The notes under the pieces were generated by a model. That model did no database searches, was not told the origin of the DNA, and saw only the letters and a program-made list of their open reading frames with translations. A stretch of 64,000 nucleotides of DNA from Sphingobacteriales bacterium (GTDB lineage: Bacteria > Bacteroidota > Bacteroidia > Chitinophagales > Chitinophagaceae), in contig OMJB01000035.1 in NCBI GenBank assembly GCA_900299255.1, forward strand, positions 1 to 64,000. The letters are read 5' to 3'. Below are positions 20,535-30,306 of this stretch, piece by piece (within the stretch, counting starts at the first letter, position 1; every line of letters starts with the position of its first letter). The position numbers and the translations under genes were made by a program.

Positions 20535-22208
20535 ATGAAAATACAGACTCCCGGTTACGGCCGCATATTTATTGTTTTGCTGGCAGTATTTTTAAGTGCC
20601 TGCAACAGTATGCCAGATCATGCGCGGTACATACCTAAGGATGCCGTGGTGGCTGCAGGTATCAATCTGCGCTCGCTGAGCAAGAAAATTGCGTGGAATG
20701 TCATTACCGGGAGCAAGTTGTTTAAAGAAATGCAGGCCCGGATTCCGGAGAAGAATGCAAAAGATGCCGTAAGCGGTATTGAGAAAGCCGGATTTGATTT
20801 TGCCAATACTTTCTATGTATATGTGAAAAGCGATAACAGATTCAAGGGTGGCAACCGGATCACGGGCCTGGCACCACTATCTGATGCTGCAGAATGGGAA
20901 ACATATCTGAAAACAGTTTTTCCAAAAGTAACAATACAACAGCATGGTGATATAAAGGAAGCAAGCCTGGGCAAAGACATGTATGTAGGCTGGAACAAAA
21001 ATCTGCTTATTGTAATTAATGTGCTGCCAGCAGTTCCGGACTATAACACCTCTTCAGGTGGAGAGTCAAAGGGGCAAGGGCAATCAGAGCTTGACATGAC
21101 AACCATTTCGGCAGAAATGGAAAATGCTTTTAAGGTCACAAAAGAAAATTCTATTATCGGGAACAGCCGCTTTGTGTCTCTGGAGAAAGAGGGGCATGAT
21201 GTGACATTCTGGCTCAACTACGAACAGCTAATCGGGCAGATGAGCGGCAGCCTTGCCGAGAAAATGAGTTTATCTGTAACCGGCGAAATTTGGAAAGATG
21301 CCGCATTTGCCGCCGGGGTAGATTTTGTAAAGGGAAAGATCACCGGCGATATGCATTACTACGTTTCAGACGCAATGAAGGAAATAGGCGTAGAAATGGG
21401 TGCGGCAAATGCCGATAAGGATATGATAGAAAGAATGCCTGGCGACAATATGGACATGATGTTTGCCATGCACCTGTCGCCAAAGGCGATTAAGCTGCTG
21501 CTGGAGAAAATGAACATGCTGGGCCTTGCCAATCTTGGGTTGAGTACGCAGGGTTCAAGTGTGGATGGGGTGCTGGATGCATTTACAGGTGATATGACTT
21601 TTGCTATGAACGATTTCAGCCTTAAATCTGAAAAAGTGGTTGATTCATTTATGGGCATGGCAGTTGTGCATAACAACCAGAAGCCCAGCATGACGATGAG
21701 TTATGTAATCAAAATCAATAAAAAAGAGAATTTTCAAAAGCTAGTAAAGATGATGAAAGATATGGGTCTGCAGACAATGGAATCGGGCTTAGTTATTCCT
21801 CTAAGTGCTTCTGATTCGGTGTACATTTTGATGAATGGCGAGTATGCAATTGCTTCCAACAAGTATGCATATGCAACCGGCTTTCTTGAGGGAAAGTACA
21901 AAACACAAAAGAAATCAGATGCGGTTTCGTCAGTGGTTATGGGGCATCCAATAGCCTTTTTTACAGATATCCAGCAGCTGTGCCGTAACATTGACGGAAG
22001 CATAACAAACTCTTCGCAGGATTCTTTAATGATCAATGAAAGCAAGAAACTGCTGAATAACATTTCGCTTACCGGTGGGTCATTCAGCAACAATACATTC
22101 AATTATCATATGGACATTAATTTCCTGAATACCGAGGAGAACAGCATTATTGCCCTTATGGATTATGGAATGAAAATGAGTGACGCAAATAAGGCAGGCT
22201 CTAACTAA
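20535..22208 (+). CDS. DUF4836 family lipoprotein
   Basis: LLAVFLSACNSMPDHARYIPKDAVVAAGINLRSLSKKI, typical DUF4836 N-terminus. Confidence 0.75.
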   Translation: MKIQTPGYGRIFIVLLAVFLSACNSMPDHARYIPKDAVVAAGINLRSLSKKIAWNVITGSKLFKEMQARIPEKNAKDAVSGIEKAGFDFANTFYVYVKSDNRFKGGNRITGLAPLSDAAEWETYLKTVFPKVTIQQHGDIKEASLGKDMYVGWNKNLLIVINVLPAVPDYNTSSGGESKGQGQSELDMTTISAEMENAFKVTKENSIIGNSRFVSLEKEGHDVTFWLNYEQLIGQMSGSLAEKMSLSVTGEIWKDAAFAAGVDFVKGKITGDMHYYVSDAMKEIGVEMGAANADKDMIERMPGDNMDMMFAMHLSPKAIKLLLEKMNMLGLANLGLSTQGSSVDGVLDAFTGDMTFAMNDFSLKSEKVVDSFMGMAVVHNNQKPSMTMSYVIKINKKENFQKLVKMMKDMGLQTMESGLVIPLSASDSVYILMNGEYAIASNKYAYATGFLEGKYKTQKKSDAVSSVVMGHPIAFFTDIQQLCRNIDGSITNSSQDSLMINESKKLLNNISLTGGSFSNNTFNYHMDINFLNTEENSIIALMDYGMKMSDANKAGSN

Positions 22209-22319
22209 ATTAGTTTCGGTTTTGCCAACCAATTATTAGTAAATTGCGTCTTTCTGATTAAATTTGTAGGTAATACCAATAATTTTCTGGTAGTTTAATA
22301 ACTAAATAAATTAAATGCA

Positions 22320-23540
22320 ATGCAAAAAACGTCCCTATATATAACATTTGGATTGTTGTTAGCGATTATAGTTTCGTTGAATAGCTGTACAAAAAAAGTA
22401 AATGGAATAGACAATGACCAGGTAATAGAGACTCCATATGGCCTGTTCTTTTCTGATACAGCAGGTTCTTTATTTAGTACTACAGACGGTAAAACAGTAA
22501 GAACAGTTGTAAAAGCTGATGGAACACCCTGTAGGTCACTTTGTACAGATGGCAATAACATTTTGTGGGTAAAGAACAACTTATATGTTAGTACAAATAA
22601 CGGGGTGAATTTTAATCATGGATTCGATTCTATTTCTACGTTCCCTTTCTCTACTTGTAACGGTTTGTGGATGGACCTTAATCAGTCAATGATGGTCAAT
22701 ATTCCTGACTGGGGAATAACTTTTGTTACCAACAATTATCCCGACCCTGCCGGTAATTACCTCGGCGTGTCATTCAGCCTGAATTTAGGAGGGATTCTTG
22801 GTTCGTGGTGGGTAGATATTCCTGATACCCCGACAACCCCTGGCGCAGCAACTAATATGGGCCTTTATTCCCCCGCGCCATGGACAATTCGAATGACATC
22901 ATTTGCGTTGCTGAAAAACGGGTATCTGTGTGGTTATGATGCAAACAGCAACCGTAATTTTTACCGATCAAAAAATTCGCTATGGAACGAATCAACTGGA
23001 AATCCTGATTCGTCTGTTTTTAATGGATTAGGTTCTCCATTAAACTATTCCGGTGCGCCACTGCCACATCATAAAATTTCAGGATTATTAACACCAACTT
23101 ATCCAGTTGTTGATACTGAAGCGAAGTACTCTTACGGGCATTTTAACAACCGCCTCATAGCTATAGACAACATCAATTGCAACGGCAATGGCGCATACTA
23201 CAGCGATGACCTGGGTAAGAACTGGACCCGTTATACAGGGTTGCCCAGTAAACCTTTATTATGCATCAGTGCGCCATTTGAAGAAATTTGCCTGATAGGC
23301 ACTGATTCTGCAGGCCTTTACGAATTGAATACCAACACTGGTGCATGGCAGCAGCAGGTGAATAACGGGCTTGGCACCAACATTGTAGTCAGGAACATAG
23401 CTTTCAAAGAAAATATCTTTAAGAACGGCACCCATGCCAAGTATATATACCTGGCTACAAACCAGGGTATTTACCAAAGTACAGATGGAGGTAATAAATG
23501 GGTTAAGACCATTCCGGGAAATTACGTAGCTGTTTATTAG
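22320..23540 (+). CDS. Hypothetical lipoprotein, probable BNR/beta-propeller repeats
   Basis: IVSLNSCTKK lipobox; repeats such as YYSDDLGKNWTRYTGLP and YQSTDGGNKWVKTIPG. Confidence 0.6.
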   Translation: MQKTSLYITFGLLLAIIVSLNSCTKKVNGIDNDQVIETPYGLFFSDTAGSLFSTTDGKTVRTVVKADGTPCRSLCTDGNNILWVKNNLYVSTNNGVNFNHGFDSISTFPFSTCNGLWMDLNQSMMVNIPDWGITFVTNNYPDPAGNYLGVSFSLNLGGILGSWWVDIPDTPTTPGAATNMGLYSPAPWTIRMTSFALLKNGYLCGYDANSNRNFYRSKNSLWNESTGNPDSSVFNGLGSPLNYSGAPLPHHKISGLLTPTYPVVDTEAKYSYGHFNNRLIAIDNINCNGNGAYYSDDLGKNWTRYTGLPSKPLLCISAPFEEICLIGTDSAGLYELNTNTGAWQQQVNNGLGTNIVVRNIAFKENIFKNGTHAKYIYLATNQGIYQSTDGGNKWVKTIPGNYVAVY

Positions 23541-23929
23541 TCAGCATCGGGTGATGAGCCCCAGAAAGATTCCAGGTCACGCCGCTGTTTTTTAGTGGGG
23601 TGGCCTGTTTTACTTAGCCGTTTGCCAGTGTAAAAACTACTCCCAATCTGTAGGTTCATTTCTTTTTCTTCTTCAGTAGTTATGTCTACATAGTTTTTGA
23701 TGGCTTCTTCGTATGCAACTCGCGTGTATAGCAAATTGGTAACCTGTATTGTCCAGCGGCGTGCCGATGTTCTGACATTATAGATGTCACCGATAGAAAC
23801 AGGGCGTGAAGGTTTAACAGTATCGCCGTTCCACTTTACCTTACCACTTTCAATGGCGTCAGCAGCCTGCGTTCGGGTTTTGAATATCCTGATTGCCCAT
23901 AAATATTTATCGAGCCTGAGTTTTTCCAT
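23537..23929 (-). CDS. RNA-binding S4 domain protein (Hsp15-like)
   Basis: MEKLRLDKYLWAIRIFKTRTQAADAIESGKVKWNGDTVKPSRPVSIGD. Confidence 0.9.
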   Translation of the reverse strand: MEKLRLDKYLWAIRIFKTRTQAADAIESGKVKWNGDTVKPSRPVSIGDIYNVRTSARRWTIQVTNLLYTRVAYEEAIKNYVDITTEEEKEMNLQIGSSFYTGKRLSKTGHPTKKQRRDLESFWGSSPDAD

Positions 23930-24072
23930 TTGTTACATTTCCAATAACAAAATAAACGGTTTCTTTTCAATTTTAAGGCCAGCTAAACTGTTGTTCTTTC
24001 AGCGGTTTTCAAATTGCCGTACTATGTTTCGCGTGCAATTATTCAATTTTCATTTTTTACCTTTAATCAATA

Positions 24073-25638
24073 ATGTCTGAATTTCTATCTAAGAGGTGGG
24101 CGCTTGTAATGATTATTGCCTTGTTTGTTGCATGCAAAAGCTCACATCTAAGTTATCCGTTTTATTGGGATGAAAGCTGGCCTTATGCTGCGGCTATCAA
24201 AGAAATGTACCTGCACGGCCCTAGCATTATTCCCGGAGCAATCAACAGCGACTTGTCGCGTGGGCATCCGTTATTTTTTCATGCTGCATCTGCTGTCTGG
24301 ATGAGGTTTTTCGGGCCCTCCAACTTTTCATTGCACGCCTTTGCTTTACTGATATCTGTAACGTTTCTTGTTTTTATTTATGAGGCGCTGATCAGGTTAT
24401 TCAATGCCACGGTGGCTGGAATAGGCCTGTTGCTAATTACAACACAAGTGCCTTTTTTCGTTCAGTCTTCATTTGTGTTGCCCGAAGTGTTAGTTGCATT
24501 TATGGCGTTTGCGGGACTGGTTTTTTATGTTTGCGGCAGGCATGTGCTTACTGCACTATGCCTGACGATTCTTTTTTTCACCAAGGAAAGTGGATTGGTG
24601 CTGGGGTTAGTACTTGGATTTGATGCATTGATAGGCCTATTCAGCAAAGATTGTGATTGGCGCATCAGGTTGTACCGTTTGCTGTCTGTAGCCCTTCCCG
24701 GCCTGGCGATTTTTATTTTTTTTGTACTACAGAGGCATTTGCTTGGTTGGTACTTTTTTCCGTCGCACACCAACCTAATTGTGCAAAAATGGGGTGACTT
24801 CTGGTATGGATTCAGTGTAAACTGCCTGGTGGGTGTGTTTAACTACAATCACAGATATTATTACTTTCTGCTGCTATCGGTACTTGCAACAGCTGTAGCT
24901 CTGAAAACCAAAAATCTAAAATTTTTGATTTTTGCAATGCCTGTTGCAATCGGCTATTGTATGGTAAATGTCAGGCTGGCTTCACAATTGCAAGGCCTGC
25001 TTTTATTATTGCTTTTTCATTTTTCGATTGCTGTAATGCTATTTGTATTACTCAAATCAGAGAATACATTTAATACAACCCAGAAGAGATTTGTAGTGTT
25101 GGCCTGGATATTTATTGTCAGCTATTTGCTCTTTACTTCAGTTAATTTTTTCACCCCCAGATATCTCATAGCCGCCATCGTTCCGGTTATGGTTACGACA
25201 GCGATTATTGTGAATTTTCTAATTGATACGGCTGGAAAGACAGTGCTTTATGCTTTTTTGGTTTGTAGTGCTGTCATAGCTATTAAACAATTCAGAGGGA
25301 ACAGGAGTTTTGGAGACATTGACCTTGGTGCATTTGATGGAATGTACGTTCATCAAAAAGTTGTTGATTACTTTGAGCAAAACAATTACTACGATAAGTC
25401 CATAGGCTGCCTGTTTATGTTGAATAAGAATCTTGTGTTGCCTGCAACCGGTTACCTGAATGGCTCAAAAGCTTTTAGAAAAGCAGCCTACACGATTGAT
25501 GACAAAACCGATTTTGCAATTTTCGACAATGTGGAAACAGACTATCGTTATGAGTTCATCAAAAAAGATTCCAATTTTCATTTGGTACAGCGATATGAAA
25601 AAGGAATGGTTTGGGCTGAAATATATGCGAGGAAGTAG
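24073..25638 (+). CDS. Multi-pass membrane protein, possible GT39/ArnT-like glycosyltransferase
   Basis: Polytopic; early HLSYPFYWDESWPYAAAIKEMYLHG with an acidic motif in the first loop resembling GT-C enzymes. Confidence 0.5.
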   Translation: MSEFLSKRWALVMIIALFVACKSSHLSYPFYWDESWPYAAAIKEMYLHGPSIIPGAINSDLSRGHPLFFHAASAVWMRFFGPSNFSLHAFALLISVTFLVFIYEALIRLFNATVAGIGLLLITTQVPFFVQSSFVLPEVLVAFMAFAGLVFYVCGRHVLTALCLTILFFTKESGLVLGLVLGFDALIGLFSKDCDWRIRLYRLLSVALPGLAIFIFFVLQRHLLGWYFFPSHTNLIVQKWGDFWYGFSVNCLVGVFNYNHRYYYFLLLSVLATAVALKTKNLKFLIFAMPVAIGYCMVNVRLASQLQGLLLLLLFHFSIAVMLFVLLKSENTFNTTQKRFVVLAWIFIVSYLLFTSVNFFTPRYLIAAIVPVMVTTAIIVNFLIDTAGKTVLYAFLVCSAVIAIKQFRGNRSFGDIDLGAFDGMYVHQKVVDYFEQNNYYDKSIGCLFMLNKNLVLPATGYLNGSKAFRKAAYTIDDKTDFAIFDNVETDYRYEFIKKDSNFHLVQRYEKGMVWAEIYARK

Positions 25639-25867
25639 GGAGAATGTCATCGTGTTTCAGTACTTGATGGGCGCGTAACACAACTGGTCGAAAAACGGCA
25701 AAGGAATTTGAGTGTTTAGAAAATGTGAACCGTCACCAGCTTCGTTTGCCGCTAAGTGATTATCTGTGGGTTTGCATGGTTTTCACGGAAGGCAATATTT
25801 CCAGCCTTGTAAAATCAGGATAGCACCATCCAAGACAACAAAAATGCGTGAGTACCGTATGGAATTG

Positions 25868-26401
25868 TTAGCTTTTGGTAATCCAGAATAACTGAATATC
25901 ATGTTCATGTTCACTAACGTTTACCCATCCACATAAGCAGGCTTCCATACCCTGATGATGAAGAATGCTCTCTACGGCAAATTGCATTTCCTGAACATCA
26001 AATTTCTCAGTGACAGTACACAACTGAGCGCCTTTAAAGCCATGCCTGATGCATATCTCGCCAAGCATGATGTTAGGCAATGTATAAACAAACAATGCCG
26101 GGCTGGGTACATCTATTGTATCAAAATAACGTTTGTCCACTTCCAGGCAACCCTGCGAAGTGGACAAAACGATACCAATTTTGTTTTTGTCTGAATCCTT
26201 GTATACTAAACCACCGTCCAGCAACAATTCTGCACCCGCCCATGCCCATTTGCAAAGGCTGTCCATTTTGAAGAACTTAGGATAGCTCCATTTCTGACTA
26301 CGGTACAAATCTTCAACAGTAAATAACTGTTTATCGGGCAGCGCTATATTGTTATGAACAACTGCCCCATTATTTAACTGTACCGAGTGGCGAACAGTCA
26401 T
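25868..26401 (-). CDS. Beta-ketoacyl synthase-like N-terminal half-protein, active-site Cys apparently absent
   Basis: IGIVLSTSQGCLEVDKRYFDTI...LPNIMLGEICIRHGFKGAQLCTVTEKFD aligns by eye to KS ...[23 protein letters not shown]; TAC -> TEK; ends before His residues. Confidence 0.55.
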   Translation of the reverse strand: MTVRHSVQLNNGAVVHNNIALPDKQLFTVEDLYRSQKWSYPKFFKMDSLCKWAWAGAELLLDGGLVYKDSDKNKIGIVLSTSQGCLEVDKRYFDTIDVPSPALFVYTLPNIMLGEICIRHGFKGAQLCTVTEKFDVQEMQFAVESILHHQGMEACLCGWVNVSEHEHDIQLFWITKS

Positions 26402-27639
26402 TACGCCATAGCCTTTTGCGAAACCAGGAAATTAGACAGAGCGCGGACATTTTTCTCGTGTTTAGCAACAAAGCTGTTTGATTCATCCCACACATATCCG
26501 GCCAGAACAGAGCAAATCTGTGACCTTATGGTCATGTCCGGATTAGGAGCAAAGAAGATATTGTACAACGAGCCGTCGTACCAGCTCTGCACATAAGTAC
26601 GGAAAACGCCAATGCCTTTTTTCATTGGTTCAGCATATTCACTTTCCCAGTTTACTTGTTCACCTTTCAGTTCACGGATAACGAGTTTAGCAGCCATCTG
26701 TGCTGAAACAGCGGCAAGAGTGACACCAGACGAGAATACAGGGTCCAGAAATTCGGTAACATTTCCTGTGAGTACAAATCCTTTGCCATAAAATGATTCT
26801 ACCGATACGCTCCAGCTTTCAAGTGTCTTGGGCTCATCCCAAACGAGCTCGGAGTTACCAAAGCGCACCGATATTTCAGGTTCTGAAGCAATGAGGCTCT
26901 TGAATTTCTCCATGAGCGTACCCTTGTGGGCTTCAAAAAATTCAACGTCACCAACATATCCCAGAGAAGTAATACCAGTAGAGAACGGAATTACCCAAAT
27001 CCATGTGGTGGGGTTATGTACATAAATAATAATCCTGTTGGGTTCAAAAGCTTCGCTTCTTAAAGGGTCAGTAACATGCCCGAATATAGTTTTCCTTTGT
27101 TTCATGGTAGACTGCTTTTCCAGTCCAAACAGGCGGGGAATAACACGGCCGTAACCGCTGCCGTCAACAATGTATTTTGCCTTGATAACATGGCTGTTGC
27201 CAGCATTGTCTTTAACTGTAGTCAGTGAATAGCCATCGAATATCTCGATACCGGTAACTTCCATTTCGTAATCCAGGTCTATGCCTTTGCGCACACACTC
27301 ATCGGCAAGCGTCTTGTCAAAATCAGCACGTGGTACCTGCCATGTCCATTTCCAGCCCTGAGTAAACTGATTGGAGAAATTAAAGTCGCATACTTTGTCG
27401 CCCATTACAAACTTTGCACCATCCTTTTGCTGAAAACCTCTTGCCTTAACAGCATCCAGCAGCCCTGCTTCTTCCAGCGCCTCCATACTGCGGGGCAGCA
27501 GGCTTTCTCCGATTACAAAGCGCGGAAATTTCATTTTCTCAACCATCTGTACAGAATAGCCGGCATTGTGTATTATAGATGCTGCAATAGTTCCTGATGG
27601 CCCGGCGCCAATTACCAATACGTCAACTTCTTTTTTCAT
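26401..27639 (-). CDS. NAD(P)/FAD-dependent oxidoreductase, flavin-dependent halogenase-like
   Basis: GAGPSGTIAA nucleotide-binding motif; KFPRFVIGESLLP; WIWVIP (26986..27003) matches WxWxIP; stop overlaps next start by 1 nt (TAATG). Confidence 0.75.
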   Translation of the reverse strand: MKKEVDVLVIGAGPSGTIAASIIHNAGYSVQMVEKMKFPRFVIGESLLPRSMEALEEAGLLDAVKARGFQQKDGAKFVMGDKVCDFNFSNQFTQGWKWTWQVPRADFDKTLADECVRKGIDLDYEMEVTGIEIFDGYSLTTVKDNAGNSHVIKAKYIVDGSGYGRVIPRLFGLEKQSTMKQRKTIFGHVTDPLRSEAFEPNRIIIYVHNPTTWIWVIPFSTGITSLGYVGDVEFFEAHKGTLMEKFKSLIASEPEISVRFGNSELVWDEPKTLESWSVSVESFYGKGFVLTGNVTEFLDPVFSSGVTLAAVSAQMAAKLVIRELKGEQVNWESEYAEPMKKGIGVFRTYVQSWYDGSLYNIFFAPNPDMTIRSQICSVLAGYVWDESNSFVAKHEKNVRALSNFLVSQKAMA

Positions 27640-27676
27640 AAAACTTCGTTTTTTATTAAATAAAAGAGATTTACTC

Positions 27677-28771
27677 CTATTTCTTTTTCAATTCCAATAC
27701 AGTGTGGCTGACACCAATGTTGTCAACCTGCCTTACAACTGCAAAGCATGTTTCTTCAATTAATTTAAGATAAACATCACTGTCATACATCTGGCTGTTT
27801 CCGTTTGCCATAGTTGTAAAGTACAACGATGACATCTGCAGGCTAAAGGCAGAGCCTTCGAAACGCTGGCAATTCCAGAAGGTCTCATTAATAAATACGC
27901 GCCCATTTTCATCCAGTGCATCAAAGCACTTCTTCAGGATAAAAACAATTTCTTTGTCGGCAAAACAATCCAGAAACTGACTCATAAAGATGACGTCATA
28001 CCCTTTGGGAAAACCTGAAGAAGCATCCAGTACGTTTTGAGGATGATAAGCGGCACGGCTGCCGAACCCAGCATCTTCGATGTTCTTTTTGCCAACGTTC
28101 AGCTGAATCTGCAGGTCAACTAAGCCAACCTCAACAGTTTCATTGTATTCAAAACATACTCTCGCCCAATTGCCGGTATTGGCACCGATATCCATTATTT
28201 TTTTTGGGTTGCGCTCAAATACCAGCGGTAATATTTCCGGAAATGCGTGGTCAGAATAATAATGATCAAATGCAAACCAGCTTGTTTTTGCAGGTTCGGG
28301 CAAAACAGACAGCCCCTGATAAATGGTATCCCAGTTGCCGAAGTGTTTTAGCCCGCGTGGTTTTCCATCCATTATCGACGCCTCCAGGTCATTCACACCT
28401 GGCAGGCATAAATCACGCATAAAATCGGTGTTGATAACAGAGATCTGATGATTGATGAATACATGCCTGGTCTTTGAAAGCAGGTATTTCTCATTTCGCT
28501 GGAAAAGTAGCCCGATTCCCAGGCCTGCCTCCATAAGTACTCTTACGCCGTAATAGGGGAGGTTAACTGCTACAGCAACTTCATTTATAGACCTGCCGGC
28601 ATCTCCAGAGTTTTCAATATACTTCAGAATACCCTTGTCTCTCAGCAAAACTGACGCCTGAAATATGTAAGGTGCGAATGCAATATATTGTGCATCCCTG
28701 ATTGCCTGAAGCGCCGGTTTGTTATCGTCTTCGAATAGGCGTGTACCCGCCTGTTGTTCTGTGTTTTCCAA
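27677..28771 (-). CDS. SAM-dependent (O-)methyltransferase-like protein with N-terminal winged-helix/dimerisation region
   Basis: IMDIGANTGNWARVCFEYNETVEVGLVDL (SAM motif I), YDVIFMSQFLDCFADKEIVFILKKCFDALDENGRVFINETFW. Confidence 0.75.
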   Translation of the reverse strand: MENTEQQAGTRLFEDDNKPALQAIRDAQYIAFAPYIFQASVLLRDKGILKYIENSGDAGRSINEVAVAVNLPYYGVRVLMEAGLGIGLLFQRNEKYLLSKTRHVFINHQISVINTDFMRDLCLPGVNDLEASIMDGKPRGLKHFGNWDTIYQGLSVLPEPAKTSWFAFDHYYSDHAFPEILPLVFERNPKKIMDIGANTGNWARVCFEYNETVEVGLVDLQIQLNVGKKNIEDAGFGSRAAYHPQNVLDASSGFPKGYDVIFMSQFLDCFADKEIVFILKKCFDALDENGRVFINETFWNCQRFEGSAFSLQMSSLYFTTMANGNSQMYDSDVYLKLIEETCFAVVRQVDNIGVSHTVLELKKK

Positions 28772-28952
28772 ATTCGTTCAGCTGGTTTTACACCCAAAAA
28801 TTTGTGGCGTACCTGTGTGTTATTAAAGATGCACCCTGTATATGGGCATCATCCGCAAAGGGATTGCAATATACTAATGTTGCACCAAACGAAAAATGAC
28901 TGTAGTTAGGTAGTTCAGATTTGCCAAAAAAAAGTTTGCAAATGCGGTTCTA

Positions 28953-30161
28953 TTATTTTTCCAGCGAATGTATACCGTGGAGCAGGCGCCTCCATCGCAT
29001 ATCTTTAAACATGCCACCCTCGCCATAGCTCAGCCACACAAACCAGGCTTTGCCTACAATATGATCTTCTGGTACAAATCCCCAGTATCTGGAGTCGAGG
29101 GAATTATGACGGTTATCTCCCATCATCCAGTAATAATCCATCTTAAATGTATAAGAAGATGCTTCTTTTCCATTGATTAGTATCTTTCCGTTTTGCTCGT
29201 CAAGTGTATTGCCTTCGTAATTGCGGATGATTCTGCGGTAAAGTGCAATATTTTGAGGTGTGAGTGCCACAGTTGCTCCTTTTTTAGGAACGGTCATGGG
29301 GCCATAATTATCGCGATTCCACTTAAAATTAGCGGTATCATGCGGAAAAACCCACTCTCCCGGATCTTTAGGGCTAGCGCCGGCAGGGCAATTCAAATAA
29401 AGATCCACAGAAACTACATTGGGTGCTTTTCTGGCAGCTTCCACCTGGTCGTTGGCTAAATTATATATATACTGTCCACCACCTATCGGGTAGGGTTGCT
29501 CTATTTCGTCTGCCATCAACGGCACTTTACCGTTTGTTTTTACCAGATAGTTCAATTTGGAGTGTGGGTATAACTGATTGGGTTCGCCATTGATAGCGAT
29601 TCTCCCATTTTTTATCTCCAATACGTCTCCCGGCACAGCCACACAGCGCTTAATGTAGTTCTCTTCTTTATCTACAGGGCGGGAAATTATGGTGTACCTG
29701 CTCATTACATTTTCTCTGCCATACATCCTTACCTCGCGGTAATAGTCGCCGCTTTCGGGGTTTTCGAGCAAAACAGTGTCGCCAGCCGGATAATTAAATA
29801 CTACTACATCGTTGCGTTCTACCTTACCGAAACCCCACCAGCGGTGGTAACCCCCTTTTACCGACTCACTGTATGATTTGCCTCCGGTAATGGGCATAGT
29901 ATTGTGTACCAGTGGCACTGCAAGCGGCGTCATAGGTACTCTGGGGCCATAAGCAAGCTTGCTAACAAACAGATAGTCATTAACGAGCATGGTACCCTCC
30001 ATAGACCCCGTAGGGATAGTGTATGCTTCAAAAAAGAAGGTTCTGATTAGCGTTGCGGCAACAATTGCGAACAGTGCCGCATCTAGCCATTCACGCCAAA
30101 CCGGCTTTTTTTTCTTTACTACTGTTTCTGTTCCTGCTGCTTTTGTTTTCCAGAATGCCAT
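28953..30161 (-). CDS. lepB: Signal peptidase I
   Basis: TIPTGSMEGTMLVNDYLFVSKLAYG, NYIKRCVAVPGDVLEIKNG, MMGDNRHNSLDSRYWGFVPEDHIVGKA. Confidence 0.95.
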   Translation of the reverse strand: MAFWKTKAAGTETVVKKKKPVWREWLDAALFAIVAATLIRTFFFEAYTIPTGSMEGTMLVNDYLFVSKLAYGPRVPMTPLAVPLVHNTMPITGGKSYSESVKGGYHRWWGFGKVERNDVVVFNYPAGDTVLLENPESGDYYREVRMYGRENVMSRYTIISRPVDKEENYIKRCVAVPGDVLEIKNGRIAINGEPNQLYPHSKLNYLVKTNGKVPLMADEIEQPYPIGGGQYIYNLANDQVEAARKAPNVVSVDLYLNCPAGASPKDPGEWVFPHDTANFKWNRDNYGPMTVPKKGATVALTPQNIALYRRIIRNYEGNTLDEQNGKILINGKEASSYTFKMDYYWMMGDNRHNSLDSRYWGFVPEDHIVGKAWFVWLSYGEGGMFKDMRWRRLLHGIHSLEK

Positions 30162-30306
30162 GTGCTTGAATAATATTGTTTCAAAAGTAACAACTTCCTT
30201 TACATTTTATTGTATCAGCAATAATCCTGAGTGAACATTTAACATTTGCAGTAAATTGTATATAATAATTCAGAAGCCGGGTACATATGCATGAGGATAT
30301 AATTAC

